This document shows positions 1 through 8,384 of a stretch of 64,000 nucleotides of DNA, in pieces. The notes below the pieces were generated by a model, which made no database searches, was not told the origin of the DNA, and was given only the letters and a program-made list of their open reading frames with translations. Every line of letters starts with the position of its first letter. Position 1 is the first letter of the stretch. The stretch spans positions 434,001-498,000 of the forward strand of contig JBDXHU010000010.1 of the NCBI GenBank assembly GCA_039989475.1. Direction: 5' to 3'. The DNA comes from JBDXHU01 sp039989475. Lineage in GTDB: Bacteria > Pseudomonadota > Gammaproteobacteria > Pseudomonadales > Halieaceae. Both the position numbers and the translations under genes were made by a program.

Positions 1-66
1 GACTGCCATAGCGGCATTGCACATCCATCGCAGCCGGCTGATGGGACCGCCTTGGCCGGCGGCTGA
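1..66 (+). CDS. C-terminal end of a NapC/NirT-type multiheme cytochrome c (partial)
   Basis: The window opens inside a reading frame whose last 21 codons begin DCHSGIAH and end with a stop at 64-66. The pattern C-x-D-C-H-x-G-I-A-H is the final heme-binding site of NapC/NirT membrane-anchored tetraheme quinol dehydrogenases. The first heme cysteine lies just outside the window. After the motif comes a short Pro/Gly-rich tail. The protein would carry electrons from the quinol pool to a periplasmic reductase. Only the tail is visible, so the partner enzyme is unknown, and another multiheme family remains possible. Confidence 0.6.
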   Translation, partial: DCHSGIAHPSQPADGTALAGG

Positions 67-227
67 AACTGAAGCAGTAAAGCCAGGGCGATGCTCTCCG
101 AAGTCAGGTGAATTGCGCGCGATGACCTACAGGCCTGCTGACAAGCCCTTATGGAGCGGTGACTTTCAGTTCTTATTGTGGAAGCATAGCCGCTAACGTA
201 CCCGAATTTAGCGAGCGTGGCCGCACA

Positions 228-755
228 ATGGCGAAGAACGACAAGCGTATACACCAGGAGCTGCCCGAACATTTCGAGGACCCCTTTATCAGTGTCCTGC
301 ATCGAGCCATCCGGCTTGCGGTAAGACTACTCGCCGCCCTGATGGTGGTCGTGATTCTCTGGGGTGTGGCTGATGTGGTTTACCTTATATACCAGAAGGC
401 GCTGGAGCCACCGCTATTCCTGGCGACGGTTTCTGATGTGTTTCAACTGTTTGGCGCCTTCATGGTGGTACTCATTGCGATTGAGATCTTCATCAATATC
501 CGCCTGTACCTGGGAACAGATGTACTACCGGTGAAACTGGTGGTCGCCACCGCCCTTATGGCCATCGCCCGGAAGCTTATCGTGTTCGATTACGAGAATG
601 CCGATGCCGATTATCTGCTGGCGCTGGCCGCCGTGGTTGCCGCCCTGGGGCTTACCTACTGGTTTCTGGAGAAGGACTCCAGTGGGGATTTCACCAGCAG
701 TGAGCCCGTGATACCTGAACCAGCCCCTGACAAGCCTGCACCGCCGGCTGGGTAA
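228..755 (+). CDS. PsiE-like phosphate-starvation-inducible membrane protein
   Basis: This 175-residue inner-membrane protein has a charged N-terminus followed by about four hydrophobic segments: roughly residues 28-50, 62-85, 100-118 and 128-147. It ends in a Pro/Ala-rich soluble tail. The spacing and the MVVLIAIEIF and RKLIVFDY stretches fit the PsiE family, whose biochemical role is not established. The frame is open back to a GTG at 159, but the ATG at 228 gives a normal family length and avoids a non-conserved 23-residue extension, so it is preferred. Neither start has a strong ribosome-binding site. The gene stands alone between the cytochrome tail and an SDR gene. Confidence 0.65.
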   Translation: MAKNDKRIHQELPEHFEDPFISVLHRAIRLAVRLLAALMVVVILWGVADVVYLIYQKALEPPLFLATVSDVFQLFGAFMVVLIAIEIFINIRLYLGTDVLPVKLVVATALMAIARKLIVFDYENADADYLLALAAVVAALGLTYWFLEKDSSGDFTSSEPVIPEPAPDKPAPPAG

Positions 756-874
756 TTGGTAAAGCTGCGCCGGACGATATGATCTGCCGGCTTTACACGG
801 TATAAAGACCCCTGACTTTAACGGCAGCCCTGAATGGGGTGCCGGTGACTGTGTGTAATGGAGGAGAGAGAGGA

Positions 875-1708
875 ATGCGACTAGCGGGAAAAAGTGCTCT
901 GGTTACCGGCGGTGCCAGTGGTCTCGGTGCGGCCACAGTAGAGAGGTTTATTACGGAAGGCGCCAGGGTGTGCGTTTGCGATATCCAGGATGAAACAGGG
1001 GCTGACTTTGTTGCCCGCCTGGGCGATGCCGCCTTCTACCAGCATTGCGACGTGACAGATGAAGCAGAAGTTGCGGCGTCTGTCGATGCTGCTGTAGAGC
1101 GCTTCGGCAAGCTGGATATCGTTTTCCACAGTGCCGGTATTGTCGGTGCTGTAGGTCCTATAGCGACTACCCCCGGTGAGGAGTGGCGTTTCAGTATCGA
1201 TGTGCTGTTGAACGGAACATTCTATGCCATGAAGCATGCGGCGCGGGTGATGGGACCCAATGGCAGCGGTTCCATTATCAGCATGGCGAGCACTGCGGGG
1301 CTGATGGGAGGATTAGGGCCTCATGCCTATGCCGCCGCCAAGCATGCTGTCGTAGGCCTGACCAAGAATGTTGCCACGGAGCTCGCCGGCAAGGGCATTC
1401 GCGTAAATGCGATCGCCGCCGCCGGTATGGCCACTCCCATGGTGGCCCAGGTGACAACAGGTGATTCGACTGATATCGAGGGCGCCAAGAAGGCGCTGGC
1501 GGAAGCTTCACCACTGCGTGGTCGGCCTGGCCTCGCTGAGGACGTCGCCAACGCGGTACTGTGGTTGGCTAGCGACGAGTCCGGCTACACCAGTGGTCAC
1601 ACCCTGACCACCGATGCGGGCATTACCATTGGTGCAACGACGGACGGTCCTGAATTCGCGGAGTACGCGCCGATAATCCGCGAAGCCGGCAAGTCCGGCC
1701 TGGATTAA
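875..1708 (+). CDS. Short-chain dehydrogenase/reductase (classical SDR)
   Basis: This 277-residue cytoplasmic NAD(P)-dependent oxidoreductase has the classical SDR pattern. The cofactor loop TGGASGLG lies at residues 11-18, an acidic D-I-Q after beta-2 suggests NAD preference, and an N-x-G-like HSAGIVG precedes the active-site Ser in SMAST. The catalytic pair is Y152-x-x-x-K156. The start at 875 is chosen because GGAGGAGAGAGG sits just upstream; the frame is open from 839 but lacks such a site. It lies next to a convergent Baeyer-Villiger-type monooxygenase, so it may make or remove the ketone or alcohol that the enzyme handles. The substrate cannot be read from sequence. Confidence 0.88.
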   Translation: MRLAGKSALVTGGASGLGAATVERFITEGARVCVCDIQDETGADFVARLGDAAFYQHCDVTDEAEVAASVDAAVERFGKLDIVFHSAGIVGAVGPIATTPGEEWRFSIDVLLNGTFYAMKHAARVMGPNGSGSIISMASTAGLMGGLGPHAYAAAKHAVVGLTKNVATELAGKGIRVNAIAAAGMATPMVAQVTTGDSTDIEGAKKALAEASPLRGRPGLAEDVANAVLWLASDESGYTSGHTLTTDAGITIGATTDGPEFAEYAPIIREAGKSGLD

Positions 1709-1723
1709 ACCCAAAATCATTGG

Positions 1724-1750
1724 ACGGCGGCCTGCTCTATAAGCCGCCGT
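1724..1750. terminator. Hairpin between convergent genes (likely bidirectional terminator)
   Basis: The 8-bp arms ACGGCGGC (1724-1731) and GCCGCCGT (1743-1750) pair perfectly around an 11-base loop. The hairpin sits between the stops of the SDR and the convergent monooxygenase. There is no clean T-tract on either side, so it may only protect 3' ends. Confidence 0.5.
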
Positions 1751-1756
1751 TCATCA

Positions 1757-3412
1757 TCAAGCCCGCTTTTCGAATTCCAGTTCGGGGAAGTCGTCGTTGA
1801 CCGACTCGCGTAACCTGTCGTAGTAGACATTGGCGCCACCGAAGTAGATCAGCACGCGCGGGTTGTGGTCCGCGATATTGGCGCCCATCATCCAGGAATT
1901 CACCTTGTCGCCATCGTTCATAAGGGTCTGCGCGTGCACCTCAGCAACGTGGGCCGACCACTCATCTTCCGCCTCCTGCTTGGGCTCGAATACATCGTAA
2001 CCCTCGCTCTCCATCTTCTTGATGCAGTCGGTGACGTACTTTACATTCTGCTCGATAGAGGTCGGCAGGTTGGCGAAGGGTGCCTGGGGTCCGGTGATGG
2101 TAAACATGTTGGGAAAGTCCGCCACACAAACACCCATGATGGACTTGGAAGTCTTATCCCACTTGTCGTGTAGTGACTGTCCGCTTTTGCCGCGAATGGG
2201 GAATGCTTCCAGCGCACCAGTGTAGGCCCTGAAGCCAGTGGCGATAACGATGATATCGAATTCATAGTCGTTCTCGGTTGTACGCACGCCGGTTTCAGTA
2301 ATCTCCGTGATCGGCTCCCGGTCACGGATATCCACCAGGTGCACGTTGTCCCGGCTGTAAGCTTCCAGGTAGCCGTGGTCCAGTGGTGGGCGCTTGGCAA
2401 ACAACGGGTACTCACCCAGCTTGGGCACCAGTATGTCTGCAATCTCCGGGTCCTCTATACGCTCCCTCATCTTGTCGATGATGAACTGTGAGGCCATGTC
2501 ATTGGCTTCCCGGGTGGCCAGCAGATCGTCGAATGTTTCAAACACCCAGCGGAAACTGCCGTTCCAGTTTTCCTCAAAGATTCGCTGCACTTCCTCCGGT
2601 GGCGTATCTACCGCGTTGCGTCCAACGGGGCTGTCAAAGGCCATGCCGAAAACGTGGTTGCGGCACTTGGCCACGATCTCATCGTAGTTGTCCTTGATCT
2701 CCTTCTCCCACTCCGGCGTCATCGGCCGCTGCATAGCGGGCAGGATGAAGTTCGGCGTGCGGTGGAAGACCGTGACGCTGCCGGCAGTCTCGGCCATGAC
2801 AGGAACCATCTGCACGGTGGTGGCCCCGGCGCCAATGATGCCTACGCGCTTGCCCGCGTAATCGAGGCCCTCGGGCCAGCGTGAGGAGTGGAACAGGGGC
2901 CCCTTGAAGCGGTCCATACCCTCGATCCTGGGTATCACCGGCTCTGAGATCATGCCCATGCCGCTGACAAAATACTTGCAGGTATAGCTGTCGCCGCCGG
3001 CCGTCGTGATCAGCCAGTGGCCACTTTCCTGCTGGTACTCCGCGCTGACGATCTCGGTGTTTAACTGGATGTGGGGCCACATTTCGCATTTGTCAGCGAC
3101 GAAGTGCATGTAGCGGTGAGTTTCTTCCCAGCCGGGGTAGCGCTTTGACCAGGACCACTCCTGAAGGATCTCCTTGGAGAAGGCCAGGCAATAGTAGTAG
3201 CCCTCACTGTCTGTGGCGGCGCCGGGATAGCGATTCCAGGTCCATGTACCACCGATGTCAGACGCCTTGTCGAACACCTTGATCGACAAGCCGGCTTCGC
3301 GCAGGTAATGAATCAGTGCGAGACCCGCAAAGCCGGCGCCAATGGAGATTACGTCGTAGTCTGGCTGACCCTCTGTTGCCGGGTTTTTGCTCTGCTTTTG
3401 TTGCTCGCTCAT
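1757..3412 (-). CDS. Flavin-containing Baeyer-Villiger-type monooxygenase
   Basis: This 551-residue protein has the length of cyclohexanone/phenylacetone monooxygenase-type enzymes, which use FAD, NADPH and O2 to insert oxygen next to a ketone. The FAD fingerprint GAGFAG is at residues 25-30, and a second dinucleotide motif GAGATT lies near residue 190. The Baeyer-Villiger fingerprint F-x-G-x-x-x-H-x-x-x-W-P (FKGPLFHSSRWP) is intact near residues 168-179. GGTWTWNRYPGAATDSE matches the usual flavin-domain block. The ATG at 3412 follows AGGAGA at good spacing. It is convergent with the upstream SDR and in the same direction as the acyl-CoA dehydrogenase at 3548-4846. The likely role is ring or chain ketone to lactone or ester in the island's pathway; the ketone itself is unknown. 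Confidence 0.9.
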   Translation of the reverse strand: MSEQQKQSKNPATEGQPDYDVISIGAGFAGLALIHYLREAGLSIKVFDKASDIGGTWTWNRYPGAATDSEGYYYCLAFSKEILQEWSWSKRYPGWEETHRYMHFVADKCEMWPHIQLNTEIVSAEYQQESGHWLITTAGGDSYTCKYFVSGMGMISEPVIPRIEGMDRFKGPLFHSSRWPEGLDYAGKRVGIIGAGATTVQMVPVMAETAGSVTVFHRTPNFILPAMQRPMTPEWEKEIKDNYDEIVAKCRNHVFGMAFDSPVGRNAVDTPPEEVQRIFEENWNGSFRWVFETFDDLLATREANDMASQFIIDKMRERIEDPEIADILVPKLGEYPLFAKRPPLDHGYLEAYSRDNVHLVDIRDREPITEITETGVRTTENDYEFDIIVIATGFRAYTGALEAFPIRGKSGQSLHDKWDKTSKSIMGVCVADFPNMFTITGPQAPFANLPTSIEQNVKYVTDCIKKMESEGYDVFEPKQEAEDEWSAHVAEVHAQTLMNDGDKVNSWMMGANIADHNPRVLIYFGGANVYYDRLRESVNDDFPELEFEKRA

Positions 3413-3547
3413 CGATATTCTCCTGATCTTATTGTTCCAGCAGTGAAGGAATGCCCGGGTTTCTCAGAATCGGGCCTGGCCGCCAGTGCCATCAAAACTT
3501 TAATTTAATTCAAAAAATGCTATTTCGCTACCCCGGCAGCCTGTGTA

Positions 3548-4846
3548 TCACTCCAGGAAGTGGCCGTATTTTTTCATCGCCGCCGCATGCTGCGTGGGCG
3601 TGTGGTAGGTCGGGAAAAGGCCGGGGGCGGCTTCATAGTCCCTTAGTATTGTGCGCGACACGGTAACCTTGTGTACCTCGGTCGGACCGTCAACCATTCC
3701 CAGCTCGGGTATATTGGCCCACATGGTCATCAGCGGTGTCTCATCCGACACACCGATACTGCCGTGCAACTGCATGGCCCGGTAAATGACATCCTGCAGT
3801 ATCTTGGGCGTGGCCGCCTTGATTGCTGCGATCTCCTTGCGCACTTCGCGGTTGTACTCCTTGTATTTGTCGATCAGCCAGGCGGTATACAGCACATGCA
3901 GGCGATACTGCAGTATCTGGGTGTAGGTGTCGGCGATCTTGTCCTGGGTCATTTGCTTGTTGGCCAGCAACTCGCCCTTGGTCCTGCGGCTGAGGACGCG
4001 TTCACACATCATGTCCATGGCCTTCTTCAATACTGCCACGCTGCGCATGGCGTGGTGGACGCGGCCGCCACCGAGACGAGTTTGTGCGACCAGGAACCCC
4101 TTGCCTTCATCGCCCAGCAGGTTGTCAGCCGGCACGCGGCAGTCGGTGAAGCGGATGTAGCCGTGTACGCCGTCACCTTGCTCTACATAAGGACCCACTG
4201 CTGTGTTGCGCAGGATTTCCATTCCCGGCGTGTCTTTTTCCACCAGCACGATGGATGCGCCTTCATGGATGGGCACGTCAGGATTAGTCACTACCATCAC
4301 CAGCAAAAACTCGGACAAGCGGGCATGGGAGGCAAACCACTTCTCGCCGTTGATGACCCACTCGTCACCGTCCCGGTGAGCAACGCAGGTAAATTCTGCC
4401 GGGTCTGCGCCGGCCTGGGGTTCGGTCATGGAGTAGCAAGAAGCGATCTTGCCGTCGAGCAGCGGCTGCAGGTACTTCTTCTTTTGTTCTGGCGTGCCGA
4501 AGTGGGCGAGGATCTCGGCATTGCCCGAGTCAGGCGCCTGGCATCCGAAAACGCTGGGGCCAAAGCGACTGCGCCCGAGTATTTCATTCATGAGTCCCAG
4601 CTTGACCTGGCCGTAACCTTCACCGCCTAATTCCGGCCCGATGTGGCAAGCCCACAAGCGTTTCTCTTTTACAATTTCCCTGAGCGGCGCCATGGCGGCA
4701 GCGGCAGGGGATTCCGGGTCCCAGGGATCGCCGGGACCGCGGAACACGAGGTCCAGCGGCTCAATTTCTTCCCGGGTAAATTCTTCAATCCAGTTCAGTT
4801 GCTCCTGGAACTCACTGTCGGTTTCGAAACTCCAACTCACTCTCAT
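3548..4846 (-). CDS. Acyl-CoA dehydrogenase, ACAD10/11-like
   Basis: This is a 432-residue flavoprotein with full acyl-CoA dehydrogenase architecture. A helical N-terminus is followed by the FAD/substrate middle block (YSMTEPQAG, INGEKWFAS) and a helical C-terminal domain (QLHGSIGVSDETPL, DGPTEVHK). It is longer than classical FadE-type ACADs of about 380 residues and resembles the ACAD10/11/LvaC group. The divergent partner at 5685 encodes the matching phosphotransferase, which in ACAD10/11 is fused to this domain. That pair suggests removal of a phosphorylated hydroxyl to give an enoyl-CoA, not simple oxidation (inference). AGGGG lies only 1-2 bases before the ATG but about 8 before an in-frame GTG at 4840, so the true start may be 4840. 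Confidence 0.87.
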   Translation of the reverse strand: MRVSWSFETDSEFQEQLNWIEEFTREEIEPLDLVFRGPGDPWDPESPAAAAMAPLREIVKEKRLWACHIGPELGGEGYGQVKLGLMNEILGRSRFGPSVFGCQAPDSGNAEILAHFGTPEQKKKYLQPLLDGKIASCYSMTEPQAGADPAEFTCVAHRDGDEWVINGEKWFASHARLSEFLLVMVVTNPDVPIHEGASIVLVEKDTPGMEILRNTAVGPYVEQGDGVHGYIRFTDCRVPADNLLGDEGKGFLVAQTRLGGGRVHHAMRSVAVLKKAMDMMCERVLSRRTKGELLANKQMTQDKIADTYTQILQYRLHVLYTAWLIDKYKEYNREVRKEIAAIKAATPKILQDVIYRAMQLHGSIGVSDETPLMTMWANIPELGMVDGPTEVHKVTVSRTILRDYEAAPGLFPTYHTPTQHAAAMKKYGHFLE

Positions 4847-4864
4847 TCCCCTGGATATGTTGCG

Positions 4865-4918
4865 TTTGCTTGACTTGCAGTGGCCCTAGTATAAACTTGC
4901 TAGACACAAACAAGCAAA
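4865..4918. promoter_or_regulatory. Divergent control region with TTGCTTG/CAAGCAA half-sites
   Basis: The 102-base gap between the divergent acyl-CoA dehydrogenase and SDR genes contains several related half-sites. TTTGCTTG lies at 4865-4872, TTGCTAG at 4897-4903 and CAAGCAAA at 4911-4918. The last two form an imperfect dyad with a 7-base spacer (6 of 7 pairs). This is the arrangement expected for a TetR-family operator controlling both directions. The TetR gene at 8385-9026 is the nearest candidate binder, but that link is inference. Confidence 0.4.
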
Positions 4919-4948
4919 TTACAGGGACTAAAAAATCCGTGGCTAACA

Positions 4949-5680
4949 ATGACTGATACGAGGGTTTGGTTGATCACGGGTGCGTCCCGGGGTATCGGAT
5001 TGGCCCTGGCAAAACGGGTGCTGGACGCCGGTGAACGGGTAGCTTTGCTGGCGCGAGGCGACGCTGTGCACGAACTCGCCGCTGGGTTGGGTGAGGATTG
5101 TATAGCCTGCCAGGCCGATGTCTGTGACCCAGGCGAGGTCGATGCGGCGCTGAAACAGCTGATTGCCCACTGGGGCCGGCTCGATGTGTTGGTCAATAAC
5201 GCGGGTCTGCATCGGGGTGGACGGGTCAGTAAATTGTCCGATGAAGACTGGTTGAGCGTGCTGGCCACCAACCTGAGCGGCGCACGTCACACCATCCGTG
5301 CTGCGGATCCCCACCTTGGTGCGGGTGGCGCGATTATCAATGTTGGCGCGGTTGTTGGCTTTCGCGGATTCCCGGGTGATTCGGCTTATGCTGCATCGAA
5401 AGCGGGGCTGGCGGGTCTCACGCGGGCACTGGCGATCGAGTACGCCGGCCGCGGCATTGGGGTGAACCTGGTAATACCCGGACTGGTCCTCACCGAAATG
5501 ACAGGGGCGCTGTCAGAGAAGGCGCTGGAGTCCATGTGCAAAACGATTCCCATGGCGCGTTACGGGGAGGCCGACGAGATTGCCCAGGTCATTCAATCAG
5601 TGAGCCAGTCTAGTTACATGACCGGTGCTTTTATTCCGGTGGATGGCGGATTGATGAGCAGCTTTGGCATTCCGGGTTGA
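4949..5680 (+). CDS. Short-chain dehydrogenase/reductase
   Basis: This 243-residue cytoplasmic classical SDR, of FabG-like size, carries the cofactor loop TGASRGIG at residues 10-17, NNAGLH, and the catalytic Y147-x-x-x-K151 (YAASK). It ends with the usual PVDGG block. It leads a likely operon with the phosphotransferase (5685), acyl-CoA ligase (6715) and TetR gene (8385), with gaps of only 1-32 bases, and is divergent from the acyl-CoA dehydrogenase. An NAD(P)-linked 3- or 4-hydroxyacyl or alcohol oxidation step would fit the neighbours. The exact substrate is not determinable. Confidence 0.88.
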   Translation: MTDTRVWLITGASRGIGLALAKRVLDAGERVALLARGDAVHELAAGLGEDCIACQADVCDPGEVDAALKQLIAHWGRLDVLVNNAGLHRGGRVSKLSDEDWLSVLATNLSGARHTIRAADPHLGAGGAIINVGAVVGFRGFPGDSAYAASKAGLAGLTRALAIEYAGRGIGVNLVIPGLVLTEMTGALSEKALESMCKTIPMARYGEADEIAQVIQSVSQSSYMTGAFIPVDGGLMSSFGIPG

Positions 5681-5684
5681 TGAC

Positions 5685-6713
5685 GTGAGTGGGCCGTCAG
5701 TGATCGCGGAGGACGCCCTGGGTGACTGGCTTGCAGCCAATACACCCTACCGGGGTGTCAGCGTTGAGAAGGTGCTGGCGGGGGGAAACTCCAATCTCAC
5801 CCTGCAACTGACATCGGACCAGGGGCCAGTGGTTTTACGTACACCACCGGAAAGTGCAATTTCGCCCAAGGCGCATAGGGGAATTGAGCGCGAGGCCAGG
5901 GTTATGCAGGCGCTCCAGGGCCGGGTACAAGTACCCGAGGTATTGGCCTGGTGTGAGGACGTGTCTGTCATTGGGCGGCCTTTCCTGCTGGTGTCCCTGG
6001 TGGATGGCGTGTCGATAAGCGACACGCTGCCAGCAAGCTACCCGGATGACGCCGCCACGATCAATGCGCTGGGCGAGGGTTTGGTCGACGAATTGGCCGC
6101 CATCCACAGTGTGCCATGGCAAGAAGTCGGGCTGGCCGACTTTGGGAACCCCGATCAGTTCCTGCAGCGTCAGCTTGATCGTTGGCGTGAGATCCGCGCT
6201 CGTTCGCAGGTGCGTGAACTGCCCCGGATTGAATCACTGGGGCGATGGCTTTCTGAAAACTTGCCGCCGGCTAGCCCTGGCTGCCTGGTGCATGGGGACT
6301 ACCATCTCGATAACACCTTGTCGCGACCTGATCAGCCGAGGCTCGCCGCGGTGATTGACTGGGAACTCGCGACTATTGGTGACCCGCTAAGCGACCTTGG
6401 ATTATTGCTGATGTTCTGGGGTGCGCGCTCGGTCGAACCGCCTGGTTTCGCCCATGTGCAGGCGGTCACCCGTAGGGAAGGGGTGCACAGCCGGCGCCAG
6501 CTCGCGGAACGTTGGGCCAGCGCCACCGGTTCGTCTATCGAACACCTGGATTTCTACATGTGCTTCGCGTTCTGGCGTCTGGCCGCCATTGTCGAGGGAG
6601 CCTACCAGTTATACCTGGAGGGTAAGGTGGACACAGCTTACGCCCGGGGCCTGGAATGGGACGTGCCGGCGCTATTGGAAGAGGCAAGCGCTGCCGCAAA
6701 TGGGGAATGGTGA
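5685..6713 (+). CDS. APH-fold phosphotransferase, ACAD10/11-kinase-like
   Basis: This 342-residue kinase-fold protein belongs to the choline/aminoglycoside phosphotransferase superfamily. The catalytic loop H203-G-D205-Y-H-L-D-N and the metal-binding D225 of IDWELATIGDPLSDL match the acyl-CoA-associated subgroup (ACAD10/11 N-terminal domain, LvaA), not antibiotic kinases. A Gly-rich nucleotide loop (AGGNSNLT) lies near the N-terminus. Family knowledge: these enzymes phosphorylate the hydroxyl of 4-hydroxyacyl-CoAs, and a partner ACAD then eliminates phosphate. The frame is open from a TTG at 5664 inside the SDR gene, but the GTG at 5685, four bases after the SDR stop, avoids the overlap and is preferred. 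The matching ACAD is divergently encoded at 3548-4846. Confidence 0.85.
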   Translation: MSGPSVIAEDALGDWLAANTPYRGVSVEKVLAGGNSNLTLQLTSDQGPVVLRTPPESAISPKAHRGIEREARVMQALQGRVQVPEVLAWCEDVSVIGRPFLLVSLVDGVSISDTLPASYPDDAATINALGEGLVDELAAIHSVPWQEVGLADFGNPDQFLQRQLDRWREIRARSQVRELPRIESLGRWLSENLPPASPGCLVHGDYHLDNTLSRPDQPRLAAVIDWELATIGDPLSDLGLLLMFWGARSVEPPGFAHVQAVTRREGVHSRRQLAERWASATGSSIEHLDFYMCFAFWRLAAIVEGAYQLYLEGKVDTAYARGLEWDVPALLEEASAAANGEW

Positions 6714-6714
6714 T

Positions 6715-8352
6715 ATGACGAGCGGTGTTTCGACTATGAATGCAACCATGATGCATATGCCGATGACGGTGAGGATGCTGATGGAGCACGGTGCCCAGGT
6801 GTTCCCCGGGAGCCGCGTAGGCACCTACGACGGCCAGTCCGTGAGCTATACCCCCTATAGCGAGATCGCCGACAACGCAGCGCGATTGGCCACAGTGCTG
6901 GCGCAGCTGGGCGTAGCCAGGGGCGACCGGGTTGGAACCTTTAGCTGGAATAACCTGGCCCACATGGAGGCGTATCTGGCGATCCCATCCATGGGAGCGA
7001 TCATGCACACGGTAAACATTCGCCTGTCGCCGGAGCAGATTGCCTATGTGATCAACCACGCAGAAGACAAGGTGTTGATCCTTGATGCGAGCCTGCAGGA
7101 GGTTTTTGAACCGGTACTGCCGCTGCTGGAGACGGTAGAGCATATCCTGTTGGTGGGAGGCGAGGTGCAGCCCCTGTGGACTATTCCTGTGCAGCTATAC
7201 GAGACCGCGCTGGCGGAGCAAGCGGCTCAGTTTGACTGGCCTGAACTCAATGAAACCAGCGCCGCCGCGATTTGCTATACCAGCGGTACCACCGGTAATC
7301 CCAAGGGCGTGGTTTACAGCCATAGAACGACCTTTATGCACTCGCTGGCGTCCCGGGCCACCGATACCTTTGGTATCAACGAGCGCGACAGGATCCTGCT
7401 GCTGCCGCCCATGTTCCATGCCAATTCCTGGGGCCTGCCCTATAGCGGCTGGATGAGCGGCAGCGATTTCATCATGCCCGGACCGCACCTCCAGTTCGAT
7501 GGTATCGAGGCAATGATTCGCAGCGAGCGGCCCACCTTTACCGCCATGGTACCGACCATACTGGGCGACCTGTTGCGGGCATCCAGTGATCGTGACCTGC
7601 CCATGGACAGTTTCCGAATGTTGGTCTGCGGTGGTTCCGCAGTGCCGGCTGCGATGATTGATGCTGCCCGGGATCAATGGGGCGTTCCCGTGTTGCAGGG
7701 TTGGGGCATGACCGAGACCAGCCCGCTGTGTGCCTTGTCGCATCCACCCCGTGATCCGGGCGAGAAGGGAGAGACTCCCTGGCGGGTCAAAAGTGGACGA
7801 CCCGTTCCCGGTGTGCAGGTGCGTGTCGTGGATGACGCTGGTGTGGCCGTGCCGCACAACGGCGTGGACGTGGGTGAACTGCAATTGCGCGGGCCCTGGA
7901 TCACCGGTTCCTACCACGCAGGAGCAGGCGCGGACTCCTTTACCGAAGACGGTTGGTTGAGGACCGGCGATGTCGGTCATATAGACGAGAAGCATTACGT
8001 ACAGCTGACTGATCGTAGTAAGGATGTCATCAAGTCCGGCGGTGAATGGATTTCTTCCGTCGATCTGGAAAACGCGTTGGTAGGACATCCCGATGTGGTG
8101 GAGGCGGCGGTTATTGCGATAGATGATGAGCGCTGGCAGGAGCGCCCGCTCGCCATAGTGGTAAGCGGGCGGGATACGCTGACGGCGGAAGAGCTGCGTG
8201 AATACCTCTCCAGCCGTGTAGCCGGGTTTTGGGTTCCCGAGTACTGGGCGTTCTGCACTGAAATCGCCAAGACAAGTGTTGGCAAGATCGATAAAAAATC
8301 CCTGAGAGAAGCCCAGCAGCGGCAAGCTTTCGATATCGAATACAAAAAATAA
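6715..8352 (+). CDS. AMP-forming acyl-CoA synthetase (medium/long-chain type)
   Basis: This 545-residue ANL-superfamily adenylating enzyme activates a carboxylic acid with ATP and CoA. The P-loop YTSGTTGNPKG lies near residues 188-198, followed by GWGMTETSP, the hinge region DRSKDVIKSGGEWIS and the C-terminal catalytic lysine region KTSVGKIDKK. Length and motifs resemble AlkK/FadD3-type ligases for medium to long or branched acids. The frame runs 98 codons further upstream through the phosphotransferase gene. The ATG at 6715, one base after that gene's stop with GGGGAATGG ahead of it, is the natural start; a second ATG lies at 6736. It probably charges the acid that the adjacent kinase and ACAD then process. 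Confidence 0.92.
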   Translation: MTSGVSTMNATMMHMPMTVRMLMEHGAQVFPGSRVGTYDGQSVSYTPYSEIADNAARLATVLAQLGVARGDRVGTFSWNNLAHMEAYLAIPSMGAIMHTVNIRLSPEQIAYVINHAEDKVLILDASLQEVFEPVLPLLETVEHILLVGGEVQPLWTIPVQLYETALAEQAAQFDWPELNETSAAAICYTSGTTGNPKGVVYSHRTTFMHSLASRATDTFGINERDRILLLPPMFHANSWGLPYSGWMSGSDFIMPGPHLQFDGIEAMIRSERPTFTAMVPTILGDLLRASSDRDLPMDSFRMLVCGGSAVPAAMIDAARDQWGVPVLQGWGMTETSPLCALSHPPRDPGEKGETPWRVKSGRPVPGVQVRVVDDAGVAVPHNGVDVGELQLRGPWITGSYHAGAGADSFTEDGWLRTGDVGHIDEKHYVQLTDRSKDVIKSGGEWISSVDLENALVGHPDVVEAAVIAIDDERWQERPLAIVVSGRDTLTAEELREYLSSRVAGFWVPEYWAFCTEIAKTSVGKIDKKSLREAQQRQAFDIEYKK

Positions 8353-8384
8353 CGGTATCTGCGGTACAGGTGCCTGAGGGCAAC

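Noticed and set aside
3671..4630. 319-codon open frame on the plus strand
   Set aside because: It is antisense to the acyl-CoA dehydrogenase gene, whose own frame has complete family motifs; the plus-strand product shows no family features and no ribosome-binding site.
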